This document shows, in pieces, positions 52,201 to 63,968 of a stretch of 64,000 nucleotides of DNA. The stretch is from Haliclystus octoradiatus (taxonomy: Eukaryota > Cnidaria > Staurozoa > Stauromedusae > Haliclystidae). The DNA lies in contig OU744451.1 in NCBI GenBank assembly GCA_916610825.1, positions 26,150,207 to 26,214,206 on the forward strand. The letters run 5' to 3'. The translations under genes were made by a program, and so were the position numbers. The notes under the pieces were generated by a model. That model was not told the origin of the DNA. It did not search any database and saw only the letters and a program-made list of their open reading frames with translations. The stretch's first letter is position 1. The number at the start of each line of letters is the position of its first letter.

Positions 52201-55200
52201 AATTAGTTAGAAATGCAATGAATAAAATTTAATTTTGTTTACGCACTACCCTTATTGTCCCATCTTGTTCAACGTCCAACGCTTGCATGAAAACGAGAAT
52301 ATCTTATCATTTTGGGGTCAAACCGGACCAGCAGCCTTTGCATTCATTTTTCAAAATAGAGTCTCCCCATTTTTTTTATCAACGCCATAACATTCTTCAT
52401 AGCGTCACTTGAGCCGTGAATTGGGAGAAGCAACTTTTTAATTTTATGAATATTTCTGAACTTAAGCAGCATGAAAACTGGAACAAAACAATGCGAATTG
52501 AATAAAGATGATGAAAATCAGGGTTATATATGACGGTGAAACATGTTTGGAAATGCTGTAACGGTCTTTTCAGATCACGATGATACGTTCATTATCAAAC
52601 TTGCACGCGCGCAAGGTTTCCCGGTTCATTTTGACTCTTTAAATAAATTCAAATGTAATGAAAAGAAAAGTTTTTGCTTGAAATAATTTGTGGGACATTT
52701 GAAAAAAAAAAAAAAATTCACTTGATAAATAAACCCGTCAAGCATTTATATCCTATTCCATCATAAAGCAACGCCAAACTTTATTCTATAATTTTAAAAT
52801 AAGTTGCACATTTCCTTCGTTATAATTAGCTTGGACATTGTCCTGGAAGATAAAACTTTCATTGTTAAATCAAGCAAACTTGCAGCCTGGACGTTGTCAC
52901 TTGTCCTCCAAACATAAAATGTCCTGTTGCCAATGACATTTGATGTTAAATATAAAGAAGATATTAATTAGATCTATAAAGATGACATTATTTAACATTT
53001 GATTTGAATGCATAACTGATTAATAATACTATTCCTCATAAAATAAAACAAATATTTCTCAATTTATTAACCAATAGAGTTTCTTTGAAATGTACATGTG
53101 ATTTGATCTTGGAAAATTTCCCAATGGATGTCCAAACCTGTGGTGTGAAAATAGAAAGCTGTAAGTTGATATAAACTTTGCTCGGTGCTGTAGATATGTA
53201 TTGTGTAACGATGTGTAGATGTGTAATTTTATTCGTAACAATGTAAATGAGCGTTATAAGTTCATTTTGCGTAAAAGCGTGAAATTACGTAAAATCGTGA
53301 AATTGCGGCTTTTGGCTTGAATCCCCAAAACGTAACAAAAAATGGCGTTAGCAAGAGCTTTGTTTGATAATGGAAATAAAAACAACCTTTGCATTCAAAT
53401 TAGCAACAAGAAAACACAATTACTTTCAATTCAAATTGTAAATTCAAAATAGTCTATAAAAATCCCTTTTTCAATATTTCTGTCCGTAAATCTATTACTT
53501 TACAGTTGTACAGCATTATTGTTTTGTGGATAAACTTATCTAATCTCTACGATGAAGTCAATTTAGGAAAAGTTTGAAATGGCCATTATTTGAGCTTTTT
53601 AATGTCAAAATAAACATGTTATTAGTTTTTTTATTAGTTATCATTGTTAAATCGTCTGAGGAACAGCTTGGGTGCTAAGGGAGACTCAAGAGGCCAAAAT
53701 CACTTGTCTGGTGGCTCGTGATTTTTTAAGCATCTTTCATTTCTCATTACGCACTCAGCGTGTTCGAATCAGTCAGAGTGCTTAAACTCAGCACAGTTTT
53801 CTATTGGTTAAATATAAAAAGATTGATAACCCTGATGTTGCATAAGAATATTTACAATTAAAACTCATTTTGTATTCTATTACAATTTTAATACTGCCAT
53901 ATTTTCTAAAATAGTGTGAAAGGCATTATATTGCTTCTTAAAAACATGTTAGAAATCTATATTAGAGTAGTTTGCAATGATGCTTCGGGGAAGTTTATTT
54001 CAGATTCTAGCTCCACAGATTGAACTGCGGTCTTCAGATATAGTTATAGTTCTCCTTTTGGAGCTAAAAGTTTATTATGGACAGAATTACGTATTGTGTG
54101 ATGGGGTCATTCTCTCGTGTAGGTAAACATAAGGTTATAGTAGGGATGATCTCAGTTGTGCTTCGATTTTTTATTTCGCTTTCTGTTTCGCATAACGAAA
54201 TTCGCAGATAGTTTCTACAATCTATATATTGATCAATCATAGCCGGATGACATAAAGACATGACTCTGATTGGCTAACTTGTAAGGTGTCATATATATTT
54301 CAGATTCTTTCACATCAAACGAGATAATTTACAGATGGATCAATTCCACATCCCCTGTCACAACATTACCAGATGAATTGCTTACTGAAGGCTACATCAT
54401 TGATAATATATCAACAAGCAGAGAAATAATTTATTATGATACAGGAAAGGTCGCAGGTATACTGCACTCTCTTATGATGTGAAAATATATAATGTAATGT
54501 AAAGACGGTGTCGCCCTACCAAAGGCACCCGTACCACTCCTCTATTTCTAGAGGGGTGGTTCTTTTCTCTAAGAGAAATGATTTTAAACGATTTTTACTG
54601 ATCTCAGTTATGAAACTGCAGATCAATTTCAACAGATTTCATGGCAGACAGGTCTCGATTGCCTGTGCGCAACGATGCGCCGTAGCTGCTCACAATGCAA
54701 TGCCCTTTGGATAATTCCATCCGCCATCCTCAGATGGTACTCACTTGATGCTTTAGATAAAGTCAAGGCTGAGTTGCCCTTCGGGGGATTTGAACTACAA
54801 TCGATCAGATATGATCCAGTCTGAAGTTTGGTTGCTCTGCCATCTGAGCTAAACCTCCTAAAATATATATATATATTGTATAGACTAGACGTTGAATCCG
54901 TTACTCAGAGGAGAGTTCCTCTGAGGAGACAATGTCTAGTCTTTAACTTTATCTCTATCTGTTCTGAATATCTGCATCGAGCACTCTATTCATGTTTTAC
55001 CACCAACAAAGTGATATAATATATAAACATTTATAGCCAGAAATCAGACAATCATGTTTACTACTCAAAGTTTCACGCCAAGGCGATCATCAGGATATCT
55101 ATTAAAGTCAGATCGAATGGCTGATTTCTGTTTATATATTTTTATATATTATTTAAAGTTCTGGTGTATAGCATTGAGCCCTATCGTCAATCAGTAAGAC

Positions 55201-57409
55201 AACTCACACAACAAGTGTTCAATATGTTTATTTTGTTCTTGTAGAGGGTTTCACATGGCTCAAGATGTCCATCAAACTATCTCGCAATTTCAATTATTAC
55301 CTGTTTCATTATTACTGTCCTAGTTGCCTTCTCGTTTCAATGACGTGGGCAACATTTTGGTTTCCAAGCAACGCCTTTCCTGCTCGCGTCACCCTAATTG
55401 TGACAACTTTGCTATCGTGCATATTCATAGTTCAAAACAGTATCTCTCAATTGGTTAGGACATCATACCGTACCGCTCTGGAGGTTTTTCTCACATTCAA
55501 TGTTTTGTTCATTGTCTCGTGTATCGTAGAATATCTATTTGTCATTAACATACCACCAAGGAAGCAAAGACCCGTGAGTATAACGGCTCGGACTGATTTT
55601 TAATTATTTATTTATCATTAGCCTATAAACCGGGTAAGATAGTAGGTTTTTTCAACAATGTTTCTGGTAAGGTAATTAATGTTTTTGGAGAGTATGTGAT
55701 TTTAATGGTTGGGTGCCTTCTTGACTCCACTGACCCCAATAATGGTGCTCCTACCAGGGATTGAATCCAAGACCCTGCGGTCCGACGTCCAACGGACCAT
55801 GAACGGACTGAGGTCTAAGTAATATCTGTAGACATGGAAGTAGCCTTGTCCCACAAGACTCGCCAGTTACAAAACACTCGATCAAGATGGAGGGTCGTGA
55901 AATCGTAATCGGGCTTTAAATTGAGGTACCAAGTTGGCTTTAGATCTTCAAGCTTACGCTTCAACTCCGATTGAAAGTAAAATTGGCTGTGCTACTGTTA
56001 ATGGTCTAATTTTCAAAAGCTTTTAAACCTATATATGGGTATCGAATTCTATAGTATTTTCTTGTGACTTAAAACTTCTGCAAACTTTCATCAATGCAGC
56101 TTTGCCAAGCCATTTGTCAAAGTGTTAATATTGAAGATACAGTATTATTTCTAGGGTATTTTTCATTAGCCATTTTTTCTATTTTTCGTACTTTATGAGT
56201 GAGGTGTATCTACCTGAAAGTGGAACACCTAGATGCTCTACCAAAGATGCCCGTTCCACTCTTTTATTCCGAGGTCCCAGGAGTGACTTTTTTCACTCTC
56301 AGAGTGATAATTGTGAATACTTTTATTGATCTCAACTGCGATGCTGCAGATCAAATGAACAGATTTGATGGCAGAAAGGTATTAATTGTCAATACGCCGC
56401 AGCTAGTCTATCACGATGCAATTCTCTCTTGAATTTTCAATCCGTCATCACAAGATGGCTCTCATTTGATGTAATAAGATTCAGGTATTTTGAACCAAGA
56501 TCGATCAGATCGCAAATCTCTCGATTAAACACGAGCACCGCAGGGTATAAGAGCAAGTCTGAGAAACGGTGACTACCAGACAGTTGATCGGGATTATTTA
56601 ATATGGCGCTGATAAGCTGTATTATCTTTTTTGATCATTGATTCCATCCACAACAGGTGTAAAGACCACTTTTGGTTACCCTCTGAAAAGCACATTTTGG
56701 CTACAACTGTTAAGCTAACTACGGGTTAACTAACTTGGAAGTCGTTCTTTGAAAGCTTACAATATTATGAAGGTTTTTTCTTCAGTGAAGAATTAGAAAC
56801 CCTCTATTTATAAAGTGTTCATTTTCATAGCTCAAAATTATCTATTCTGATTCTCATTGTCATTTAAGTCATAAACAATCAATTAAGTTCAACACAAGGG
56901 ACCTGAAGAAGAACTATTTTGACCTATACAGTGTACCTCGCTATAGATCACATATTGGGCATTCAATCTCAATATTACAGAACAATTAGAGATCGAAGAG
57001 ATATGAAGTATTCAAACAATGTTTTATGGATGATTCTCATGTATTTCTCCGTTTGTAGATGATCAAAATACTGCGAGTGACTCAAACGGATTTGGTTACT
57101 TCACATGATAATAAAGAACAGCTTGCGCCTGGCGAAGTAAATCGTAGAATGACTCAAGCAGCGACATTAACTCGAAGTGAGGCTAACCTATCAAAAAATG
57201 CACTAAACTTACTAACCCACGAACATACAAATGGCGTCCTCGCACAAGATACAAACAAAGAGTCAAAGAAAGCAATATCTTTAAACCCAAATCCACATTT
57301 TATCGACAATTGGGCACGTGTGATGTTCCCTTTAGCATATCTTACATTTCTTGTTAGCTATTTTGTTTATTATGCAACTCGCAAGCAGAGTGAACCCTTG
57401 GCCTATTAA
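49235..57409 (+). CDS. Cys-loop ligand-gated ion channel subunit, GABA-A/glycine-receptor-like (copy A)
   Basis: Plasma-membrane pentameric receptor subunit. Exons: 49235-49269, 49812-49849, 50647-50745, 50859-50926, 51693-51910, 53078-53160, 54304-54456, 55245-55573, 57059-57409; 1374 nt, 457 aa, all phases consistent. Seen: signal peptide MVSLLFALFIPCIGLF; GGPPVEV; loop A WVPD at about 116-119; Cys loop C160-x13-C174; M1 at about 250-271; PAR at 277-279 before M2, the sequence typical of anion-selective channels; M3 at about 308-333; a short M3-M4 loop; M4 RVMFPLAYLTFLVSYFVYY near the end. A TTTCAG acceptor at 49194-49206 precedes the ATG, so there is a 5' UTR intron or a trans-splice site. 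The ligand (GABA, glycine, other) cannot be told from sequence alone. ATTAAA overlaps the stop region at 57409. Confidence 0.92.
53270..53750 (+). repeat. Unclassified dispersed repeat, inverted partner of 61445-61990
   Basis: In copy A intron 6. Phrases ACGTAAAATCGTGAAATTGCGG, TTTTGGCTTGAATCCCC, AACAAGAAAACACAATTACTTT, TCTGTCCGTAA and GGTGGCTCGTGATTTTTT occur in that order, and in reverse complement in the copy B intron. No inverted terminal repeats are visible. Confidence 0.8.
54492..54859 (-). mobile_element. tRNA-derived SINE, family 1, full length
   Basis: Minus orientation in receptor A intron 7. Direct repeats AAAATATATA at 54482-54491 and 54860-54869. The A box and B box are present with a few changes (AGGTTTAGCTCAGATGG, TAGTTCAAATCC). 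Confidence 0.93.
54882..54942. other. Double-stem hairpin
   Basis: AGACTAGAC pairs with GTCTAGTCT as the outer stem, and CTCAGAGG pairs with CCTCTGAG as the inner stem around AGAGTT. It lies next to a SINE target site and 100 bp from a hammerhead-like motif. Possibly part of a Penelope-derived 3' region. Confidence 0.7.
55040..55125 (-). ncRNA. Hammerhead-ribozyme-like motif, second copy
   Basis: On the minus strand: CTGATGA, then TCGCC-TT-GGCGT as stem II, then GAAAC, resembling the motif at 15370-15425 (also followed by TTT(G/A)AGTA). Outer segments AGAAATCAG and CTGATTTCT can pair over 9 bp. Base pairs right next to the core are poor, so it may be a decayed or non-standard ribozyme. Receptor A intron 7. 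Confidence 0.45.
55640..55805 (-). mobile_element. tRNA-derived SINE, family 2, copy 3
   Basis: Minus-strand head with GGATTCAATCCCTGGTAGG as B-box region and the shared body (TTTTTGGAGAGTATGTGATTTTAATGG on the plus strand). The A box is decayed. Receptor A intron 8. Confidence 0.7.
56205..56530 (-). mobile_element. tRNA-derived SINE, family 1, old copy
   Basis: Conserved order CTACCAAAGATGCCCG, GTGACTTTTTTC, TTGATCTCAACTGCGATGCTGC, AACAGATTTGATGGCAGA, CGCCGCAGCTA, TTTGAACCAAGATCGATCAGAT. Many differences and a lost head show greater age. Receptor A intron 8. Confidence 0.8.
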
Positions 57410-57414
57410 TTAAA

Positions 57415-59888
57415 GTGATGTATACGCTAGTCGACTCTCTTCTAATACAATGTAATATAGTGAGTCATAAGCATGAAATGCTACTTCGGATTCGGACAGT
57501 ATAGCTCAATTTAGTATGATAATGTGATAGTTAACTAGCTGTGTCCTAATATATATATATAATCCATCTTCCATATAATTATTAACGGTATCAACAGATT
57601 GTCTGTGCGGCATGTTGAACAACACTAGGATAAATCGATGTAAAGTAGCGTAATTCATAACTGATATGTTGCATAGTTCATAATCACAGATCGCTTGGCA
57701 ATATAAGTCACACACAAACAGAACAATACGAGGGGACTGGATACGATAGATTCGTGACACAACACATCTTGACGACGTAATGACTATTTATAGATGCTAT
57801 ATGTTACATTTATTTTGGTATTGATTAATTTGTGTTGTAAATACGACAGTATAATAAATAATAATACTAAATATAATAATCATAATACAGAATGTATACA
57901 TTTATTTAGCGCTTGTGATAAAAAATCTGTATTGAATAACGCATTATAAATTAAAATGACTTCCACTACAATTAAGTTTAATTATAGATTATAGTTTACT
58001 TCGAGCATTTGCCTTTCACTTAATTATGTTTATTTTAGCATGCAGGACCATCCAAGTGTCAACTGTACAGAATAAAAAAATAATTCTCTTCTTTTATATG
58101 TTTAACTTGACGAGGTGACGAGCCGACGCTATAGTAGCTTGCAACTGTTTATACAAACTTATAACTTATATAATAATTACATTCATTCTAAGTAATGGCT
58201 GCGGAGAGTCATTCGCCTTTTAAAAACGTAGACTACAAAAGCAGAATAGTAAATGATTGGTGCGGTAAGAAGGGCAGCATTATTTTAGCTTTAAAGATAA
58301 CATTGCTTCTTACGTATCACTCTATTTACGGCTTTGCTATTCGTCATTTTAACAGCGATATTTATAATCTCACACATGCGGCGATAATGTAATGTTAACT
58401 CCTATCATTTTTTTTACAAAAATTGTCCCGTGTTCGAGACCATAAATATCGAAGTTGATATGATATTTCAGAGCCATAAATGAAATGATAAATAAGAACA
58501 AATATCTTTCTACCTTTATGGCTACAAAAAATAGTACTTTCCGCAGGATAAATACTTGATTATTCTGCTTTCGTAATCTTCGTTTTAAGAAACGATTGAC
58601 CCTCGGCAGCCATAACTTCGAATGAAATTCGATACAAATGGGTTTCGCGTGCAAATTTTCTGCAAATTTTCAGGCGAATACAACAGTTGTATTTCTTTAT
58701 TAGTAATTTGAAACTGTAAAAATAAAAATGTTAGTCCTCTTTTTCACAAAATTTAATAATTTGTATTGTAAGGCTATTCATTATCATATTCATAAAAATG
58801 ACATCAAATCAAATAATTATGTTTACTAATATGTTTAATTATGTTTATATAAAACCTAATTATGTTTAATTATGTTTACTAATAATTATGCAGCGCAATC
58901 AGGGAATGATGTTTACGTCTAAAAGGTCATCAATATTAAAAATGTTGCACTTCCAGATTTATGTTTTGATTTTTTCTTTATTGGTTTGAATATTCTCTAA
59001 CTATTTGGCGGCATCATCATCCTGCGTTTCAACAACCAGATGTTCTTTCAATATCGTTTAATAAAACGTAACATTTCTGTATCGCAGGTTATAAATAAGG
59101 ATTTTATTCTGCTTTGATTATTATAAGTAATCTTGTTGCGGATGCTTTGATCACGTGGTATAATAGAATGTTTGTGACCTGCTTGTTCACCGTCTTATTG
59201 GTTCAAAATCAAATTATGATAACAACTTTGAAGATAGATGTATGATACGATCTTAATACTGTTTATATATAGTGTGGCAAACTAAGATGGCCTACAAATT
59301 AAAGACTTCTACAAAGCAATATGAAAGGAAGTAAAATATATTTATATAAACAGTCATTTTATACAACTTTCGATTATTTTTGTATGAACAATTATACATC
59401 AGGAAATGGGATTTTAAAAGGAGTGTTTTTATTTAATGGTAGTTATTGTATGTTGTTTAATGATCAGAATTATTTCAATAAGTAGAACAATAAAAATAAA
59501 TCTACAAAACATGTTATTCACTCGTCAGCTATTGTACATGCAGTCATTAAGAGTGTTTATTGCTTTTTATATTTTAAAAGAACACTGACTGTAGAAAGTT
59601 GTAAACTATTTTTCTCCGTACTGCTATATATACTCTGTCTAGTCTGAAATAATTTAATTAATATTCTTGCAGATGCTCTTCAACAGTTTTCTTTGTATTT
59701 TTTAGTTTTCATTTATTATTTCTATATATTGAGTAGTAAATTTACTCGGCGATGTTTTCTGGAAATATGTAAATGAAGTTTTTATCCAATCATAAACTGA
59801 ATTTTAGTTCGCAGGGTTAAAAGTGTTTGCTAAAGCGAGTGGATTATACAAGTTATTCCAGCGGTCATTGGTTCAACGTAAATCAATT
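57415..59888. other. Interval between the two receptor genes
   Basis: About 2.5 kb of AT-rich DNA with no conserved coding sequence. A tandem AATTATGTTTA cluster lies at about 58815-58885. It should hold the promoter of receptor copy B; I see no element I can name. Confidence 0.5.
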
Positions 59889-62800
59889 ATGACAAGGTAA
59901 GGATATAGGAGAACATCGCTATTAAAGAGTGCTATCAATGTTGTTTGTTTTGCCTGATACCCTTTTATTTGAGCTATTTACGACACTCTTTATTATTACT
60001 TAAGAGATATTAAATAAAAAAGAATGAGCAGGCAAATAACTTGTTATTTTGTTGATAACTTGATAGCCTAATAAACAGGCAGTCCGTAAGTGTTCCAGTT
60101 TGTTAATTTAATTTTGTTATCTTTTTAATTTTATTTAATTTCTTTGATCAAAACCTCGATCATTTTAAAAACGGAAATTTGTATCCCATTTATTTCTGGA
60201 CTAAGTATATATGTAGTATATATGTCAGCTGATTCCATCCTTGAAATTAAACTGAATTCTTTTTCGGAAATAAATTTCAAAACTACGGATCTTTAAAGCG
60301 GTATTTTTAGAATTGAGAAGAACGAATGATGCAGAACATAAACAGCGAGAGATAGAATCGATCCTATAAAACTATAGTTGTGGGTGTATACTTACTTCAC
60401 CATGGCTACATCGTTAACTGAAATAAATATAATTTTCTTCAGGTTAAACATTTCTTTTCAAGGTGAATTGATAAGAATCACAACATATAATCCTATAATT
60501 CTATTTTACTTGTTTTTATATATTGTTTACAGTTTTCATTGTCTATTGCTACTCCTTTCTCTCATTGGGACTGCATTTTCTCGTAAGTTAAGATAATCAA
60601 TTCGTCTATTTTGATTAACAAAACAAATTACAATTTACTGAATTGTTACGTGTTTCTTAAATTCAGAAAGTGACAATGAAACTGAAGCACGAACATCAAT
60701 CCAACAGCTAAATAATGTTTTAAAAGATTATGATAAGAAAATGAGACCCAACGCTGGAGGTATGCACTATATAGTTGAATTTCATCTGTTAGAAAATCTG
60801 TCTAAAAAATGTTGTCTACAAAATTCGTAACAGACGAACATGATTGACTTTTAATATTTTATTCAAATATAGGACCTCCTGTCAGGGTTCAAGTTGGCAT
60901 GGGGATTATTCAAGTTGGACCAATAGATGAAAAGAAAGCGGTTAGTATCCCATTATCATTCTCATGACATGAATTCAATGGGGGACCCTAGGGGTTCGAA
61001 TAAAGGTCAAATTATTAAAACAGGTTTATGGTGGCTCTAGGTTAAGGAAAATACACGGCTCTGTCAAATTTGCAATGAATAAAAATACAACCAATTGAAT
61101 CTAATTACAATAGTGAAAGCTTTATCTATAGCAACCATTTTTGACGTCCTTTTTATGATACATTTCATCATTGCTTCATCCTTGATATATTTTACAGGCA
61201 AGTCCAGACCAATTGAAGCCAGAACTTTGCCATTAATTCACGAAAATTTTGCATAAATGTTGTGAAAATATGTTGGCTTTATTTGGTCACCGAGCCATTA
61301 TTTTGTTAGCATTTTCACAACATTTATCATGAATAAATATAACATTTTTCAAAAATTTTTCAACGTCAATTATACAGTAGTACAGGAATTTTTCTTACCT
61401 ATGAATTAAGTTTCTAGAAGTCAAACTTTTCAAATATCTGTTTGACAAAAAATCACGAGCCACCAGGCGATAAATTTTTGACCTATTGAGAGTCATATCA
61501 TCCAAAATGGTGTTCGTATCAGAGTACTTATATCACAGATGGCCGTTTTCTATTTGTTTTTTGAAAAAACAAATTCACTGTTTATTTTGACAGTAAAAAG
61601 CTCAAAATAATGATTCAATTATGATTGCATGTAAATTGTCCTAATGTGACGTCATCTTAGAGCCTATATTTTTCAAGCAATGAAACATTGAAATTTGTCG
61701 TAGAGTAACACTACGATACGTGCCACTTTGGCCTTTATCAACAAAGCAAAACTTCGTAGAATTACGGACAGAAGCGTTCAACAAAGGAGTTTTATAGACT
61801 AGTATATGATGCGGTTAAAAAGTAATTGTGTTTTCTTGTTGATAATTTGAATTTGAAAGGTATTTTTATATTTTAAGTGCTCATTCAAACAAAGCTATTT
61901 CGTCACATAAACGCCATTTTGTTTATGTGGCTATACTGCTGCTTTTGGGGATTCAAGCCAAAAACCGTATTTTACGATTTTACGTATAGCCTGACACAAA
62001 CTTTAACAATAACGGAACCAATCAGCGATCAGTATCACATTCAATGATTTTATAAACTCTTGCAGATATTTACAGTTTTTTTATTATTCTACAATCGGAT
62101 GAAATAAATCTGTTTACATTTACCGTATTCTCATCCTAGATTAGCCCCTGGGATTCAGCATACTTTCATTCACTGTTGTTTATATGGTTGAAACTCATTT
62201 CTATGTCATTTATCACACAGACCTTTGACATTGATATTTTCCTGCGACAAAAGTGGAAAGATTCGAGGTTAGCATTCAGTGGAAATCGATCAATTACAAT
62301 TAATGAAGATCCAAAGAATCTATTTTGGGTACCAGATACTGCATTCCCAAATTCAGTCCAAACAGCAAAACATTTTGTAACGACGATTAATTCACGAATT
62401 GTCTTACAACCGGATGGATCAGTCTACGCCAGTCAAAGGTAAATGATAACAATATACACCTATAAGTTTTAAATTTCTCATGTTTGTTTCCCGTTTCGCA
62501 TAATAAAAGCAAGCATACTGTTTCAATTGCATTATTTTTACTAATCTACATTGATTACGAGACTCTTTTTAAACTTTTGTTTTGTTTGAAATCTGATAAA
62601 TTAGTTTCTTAATATTTTTCTCTTTTTTTTTCAACTCGTGTTCTATTGTCTAGGAATGCACATATTTATACTACTAACAAGTAACAATGACAAACAGAGT
62701 TACATTCTATCAGACTTTATCTTCACTTTTCTAAATTTTCTGTAACCAACTACAGTAATCTCAACTCTCAACTATCTTGAAATATTTCATAGACCTTAAA

Positions 62801-63731
62801 TACTTGACATCACCCTTCATGTAGACCGATAACTCAATGGTAGGATGTTTGCAGTACCGGTGGGAGACCGGTTTTCGTTTACTGGAGTATCTTATTTTTA
62901 ACTTTGATTTGATAAAATCTCATTGAAATTTCAATTAAAATGCATCTAAATGTTAATGCTGCTCAATCCTTTTTGTTCTCACTCGAAGAAGCCCACATAG
63001 CTCATTTGATTGCATTTATTGTAAATTTCACACATTTACCAAATCAATATCATATAAATTAAATGTGTTCTTGTATGTTATTATGTTCATTTAGAGTTTC
63101 AATCACATTTACATGTCACATGAATTTAAGAAGTTTTCCAATGGACAGCCAAGTTTGCGAACTACAGATTGAAAGCTGTAAGATGTTGACAACATTTAAC
63201 AATTAATTATGTAGAATACAGTTATCAATCCTGATTGGTTGGTGGCCATATAGATTAATGCTGAATTTGAGGCAGTGTGACACTGGTTAAAAATTTACCT
63301 ATATTCATTTGATTGTACACATTTAAAACATTATGCTGATCAAATGACCACATATCAAACTATAAATGAACCTTTCGCAATCGATGTATCGCAAAGAGAC
63401 TGACTTTAGATATAAAGAAGTGTTTGTTGTATAGAATTGTTTAATAATTGTACAGTTTCAATCAGAATGCGTTGTACATTTTTGTCTTCATTATATTATC
63501 TGTGTCAATATTGCTATTTTAATTTTCTGACTCAAAAAGATTGATTTGCGTATTATTAACTTTGTTATGACAATTTCATAGATTCATTTACATCGAAAGA
63601 AATTGATTATAATTGGATGACGCGTGTTGCCGTGGAAACCATAGGAGATCGGATGCAATTAGAAGGCTACGTCATTGACGAATTGACAACATCAAGAAAA
63701 AATATTCATTATGCGAATTCAGATCCACCTG
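59889..63731 (+). CDS. Cys-loop ligand-gated ion channel subunit, copy B (5' part; runs off the right edge)
   Basis: Tandem paralogue of copy A. Exons in the window: 59889-59896 (8 nt, ATGACAAG before GTAAGG; tentative), 60533-60582, 60667-60759, 60873-60940, 62221-62438, 63095-63177, 63582-63731. With the tiny first exon the signal peptide reads MTSFHCLLLLLSLIGTAFSQ, and the phase fits. Exons 4, 5 and 6 are 68, 218 and 83 nt, exactly as in copy A. Seen: GPPVRV, FDIDIFLRQKW, LFWVPDTAFPN, the Cys loop CHMNLRSFPMDSQVC (13 between cysteines), then YSFTSKEIDYNW and the loop C region up to SDPPG. The membrane domain lies beyond 64000, so ion selectivity is not visible. An upstream ATG at 60402 in an unspliced leader is the alternative start. 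Confidence 0.88.
61445..61990 (-). repeat. Unclassified dispersed repeat, inverted partner of 53270-53750
   Basis: Reverse-complement match in copy B intron 4 (AAAAAATCACGAGCCACCAGG at one end, GGGGATTCAAGCCAAAAACCG and TTTTACGATTTTACGT at the other). The copies are diverged and of somewhat different length. Confidence 0.8.
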
Positions 63732-63805
63732 GTACGTATATTTTTTCTTTTGGATTTATCATTTTACCACAAATCAGACAAGCTCAAATCCTTTTTTTGT
63801 ACAAG

Positions 63806-63968
63806 GCAGGTGGGTTAGTTGGTCAGTGTTTTCAGATGCGTGTGCCACCAGTTAAATTGCCGGATGCCTTTCCAAACGCCAACCAACTTTGGTTCTGCCA
63901 GGGATTGAACTCAAGACCCTGTGGGTTGAGTTTCAAGGCCCTAACCATTGCAGTAAGGCCAATTAATC
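63806..63968 (-). mobile_element. tRNA-derived SINE, family 2, copy 4
   Basis: Minus-strand head with GGGTCTTGAGTTCAATCCCTGG as B-box region, preceded by CTTACTGCAATGGTTAGGGC (A-box region), and the family body GTTGGCGTTTGGAAAGGCATCC. It lies in the receptor B intron after exon 7. Confidence 0.78.

Noticed and set aside
53059-53241. 60-aa minus-strand frame
   Set aside because: It is the antisense shadow of receptor exon 6 (Cys loop).
49235-57409. Nicotinic acetylcholine receptor identity
   Set aside because: No vicinal cysteines in loop C, and the PAR sequence before M2 fits the anion-channel branch.
58195-58392. 65-aa frame MAAESHSPFKNVDYKS between the receptors
   Set aside because: Short, no similarity recognised, no splice or poly(A) context.
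62815-62885. tRNA-like stretch with AACTCAATGGTAGGATG
   Set aside because: The A-box-like part is fair but the B-box region (GGTTTTCGTTTACT) is poor and no acceptor stem pairs; at most a decayed SINE head.
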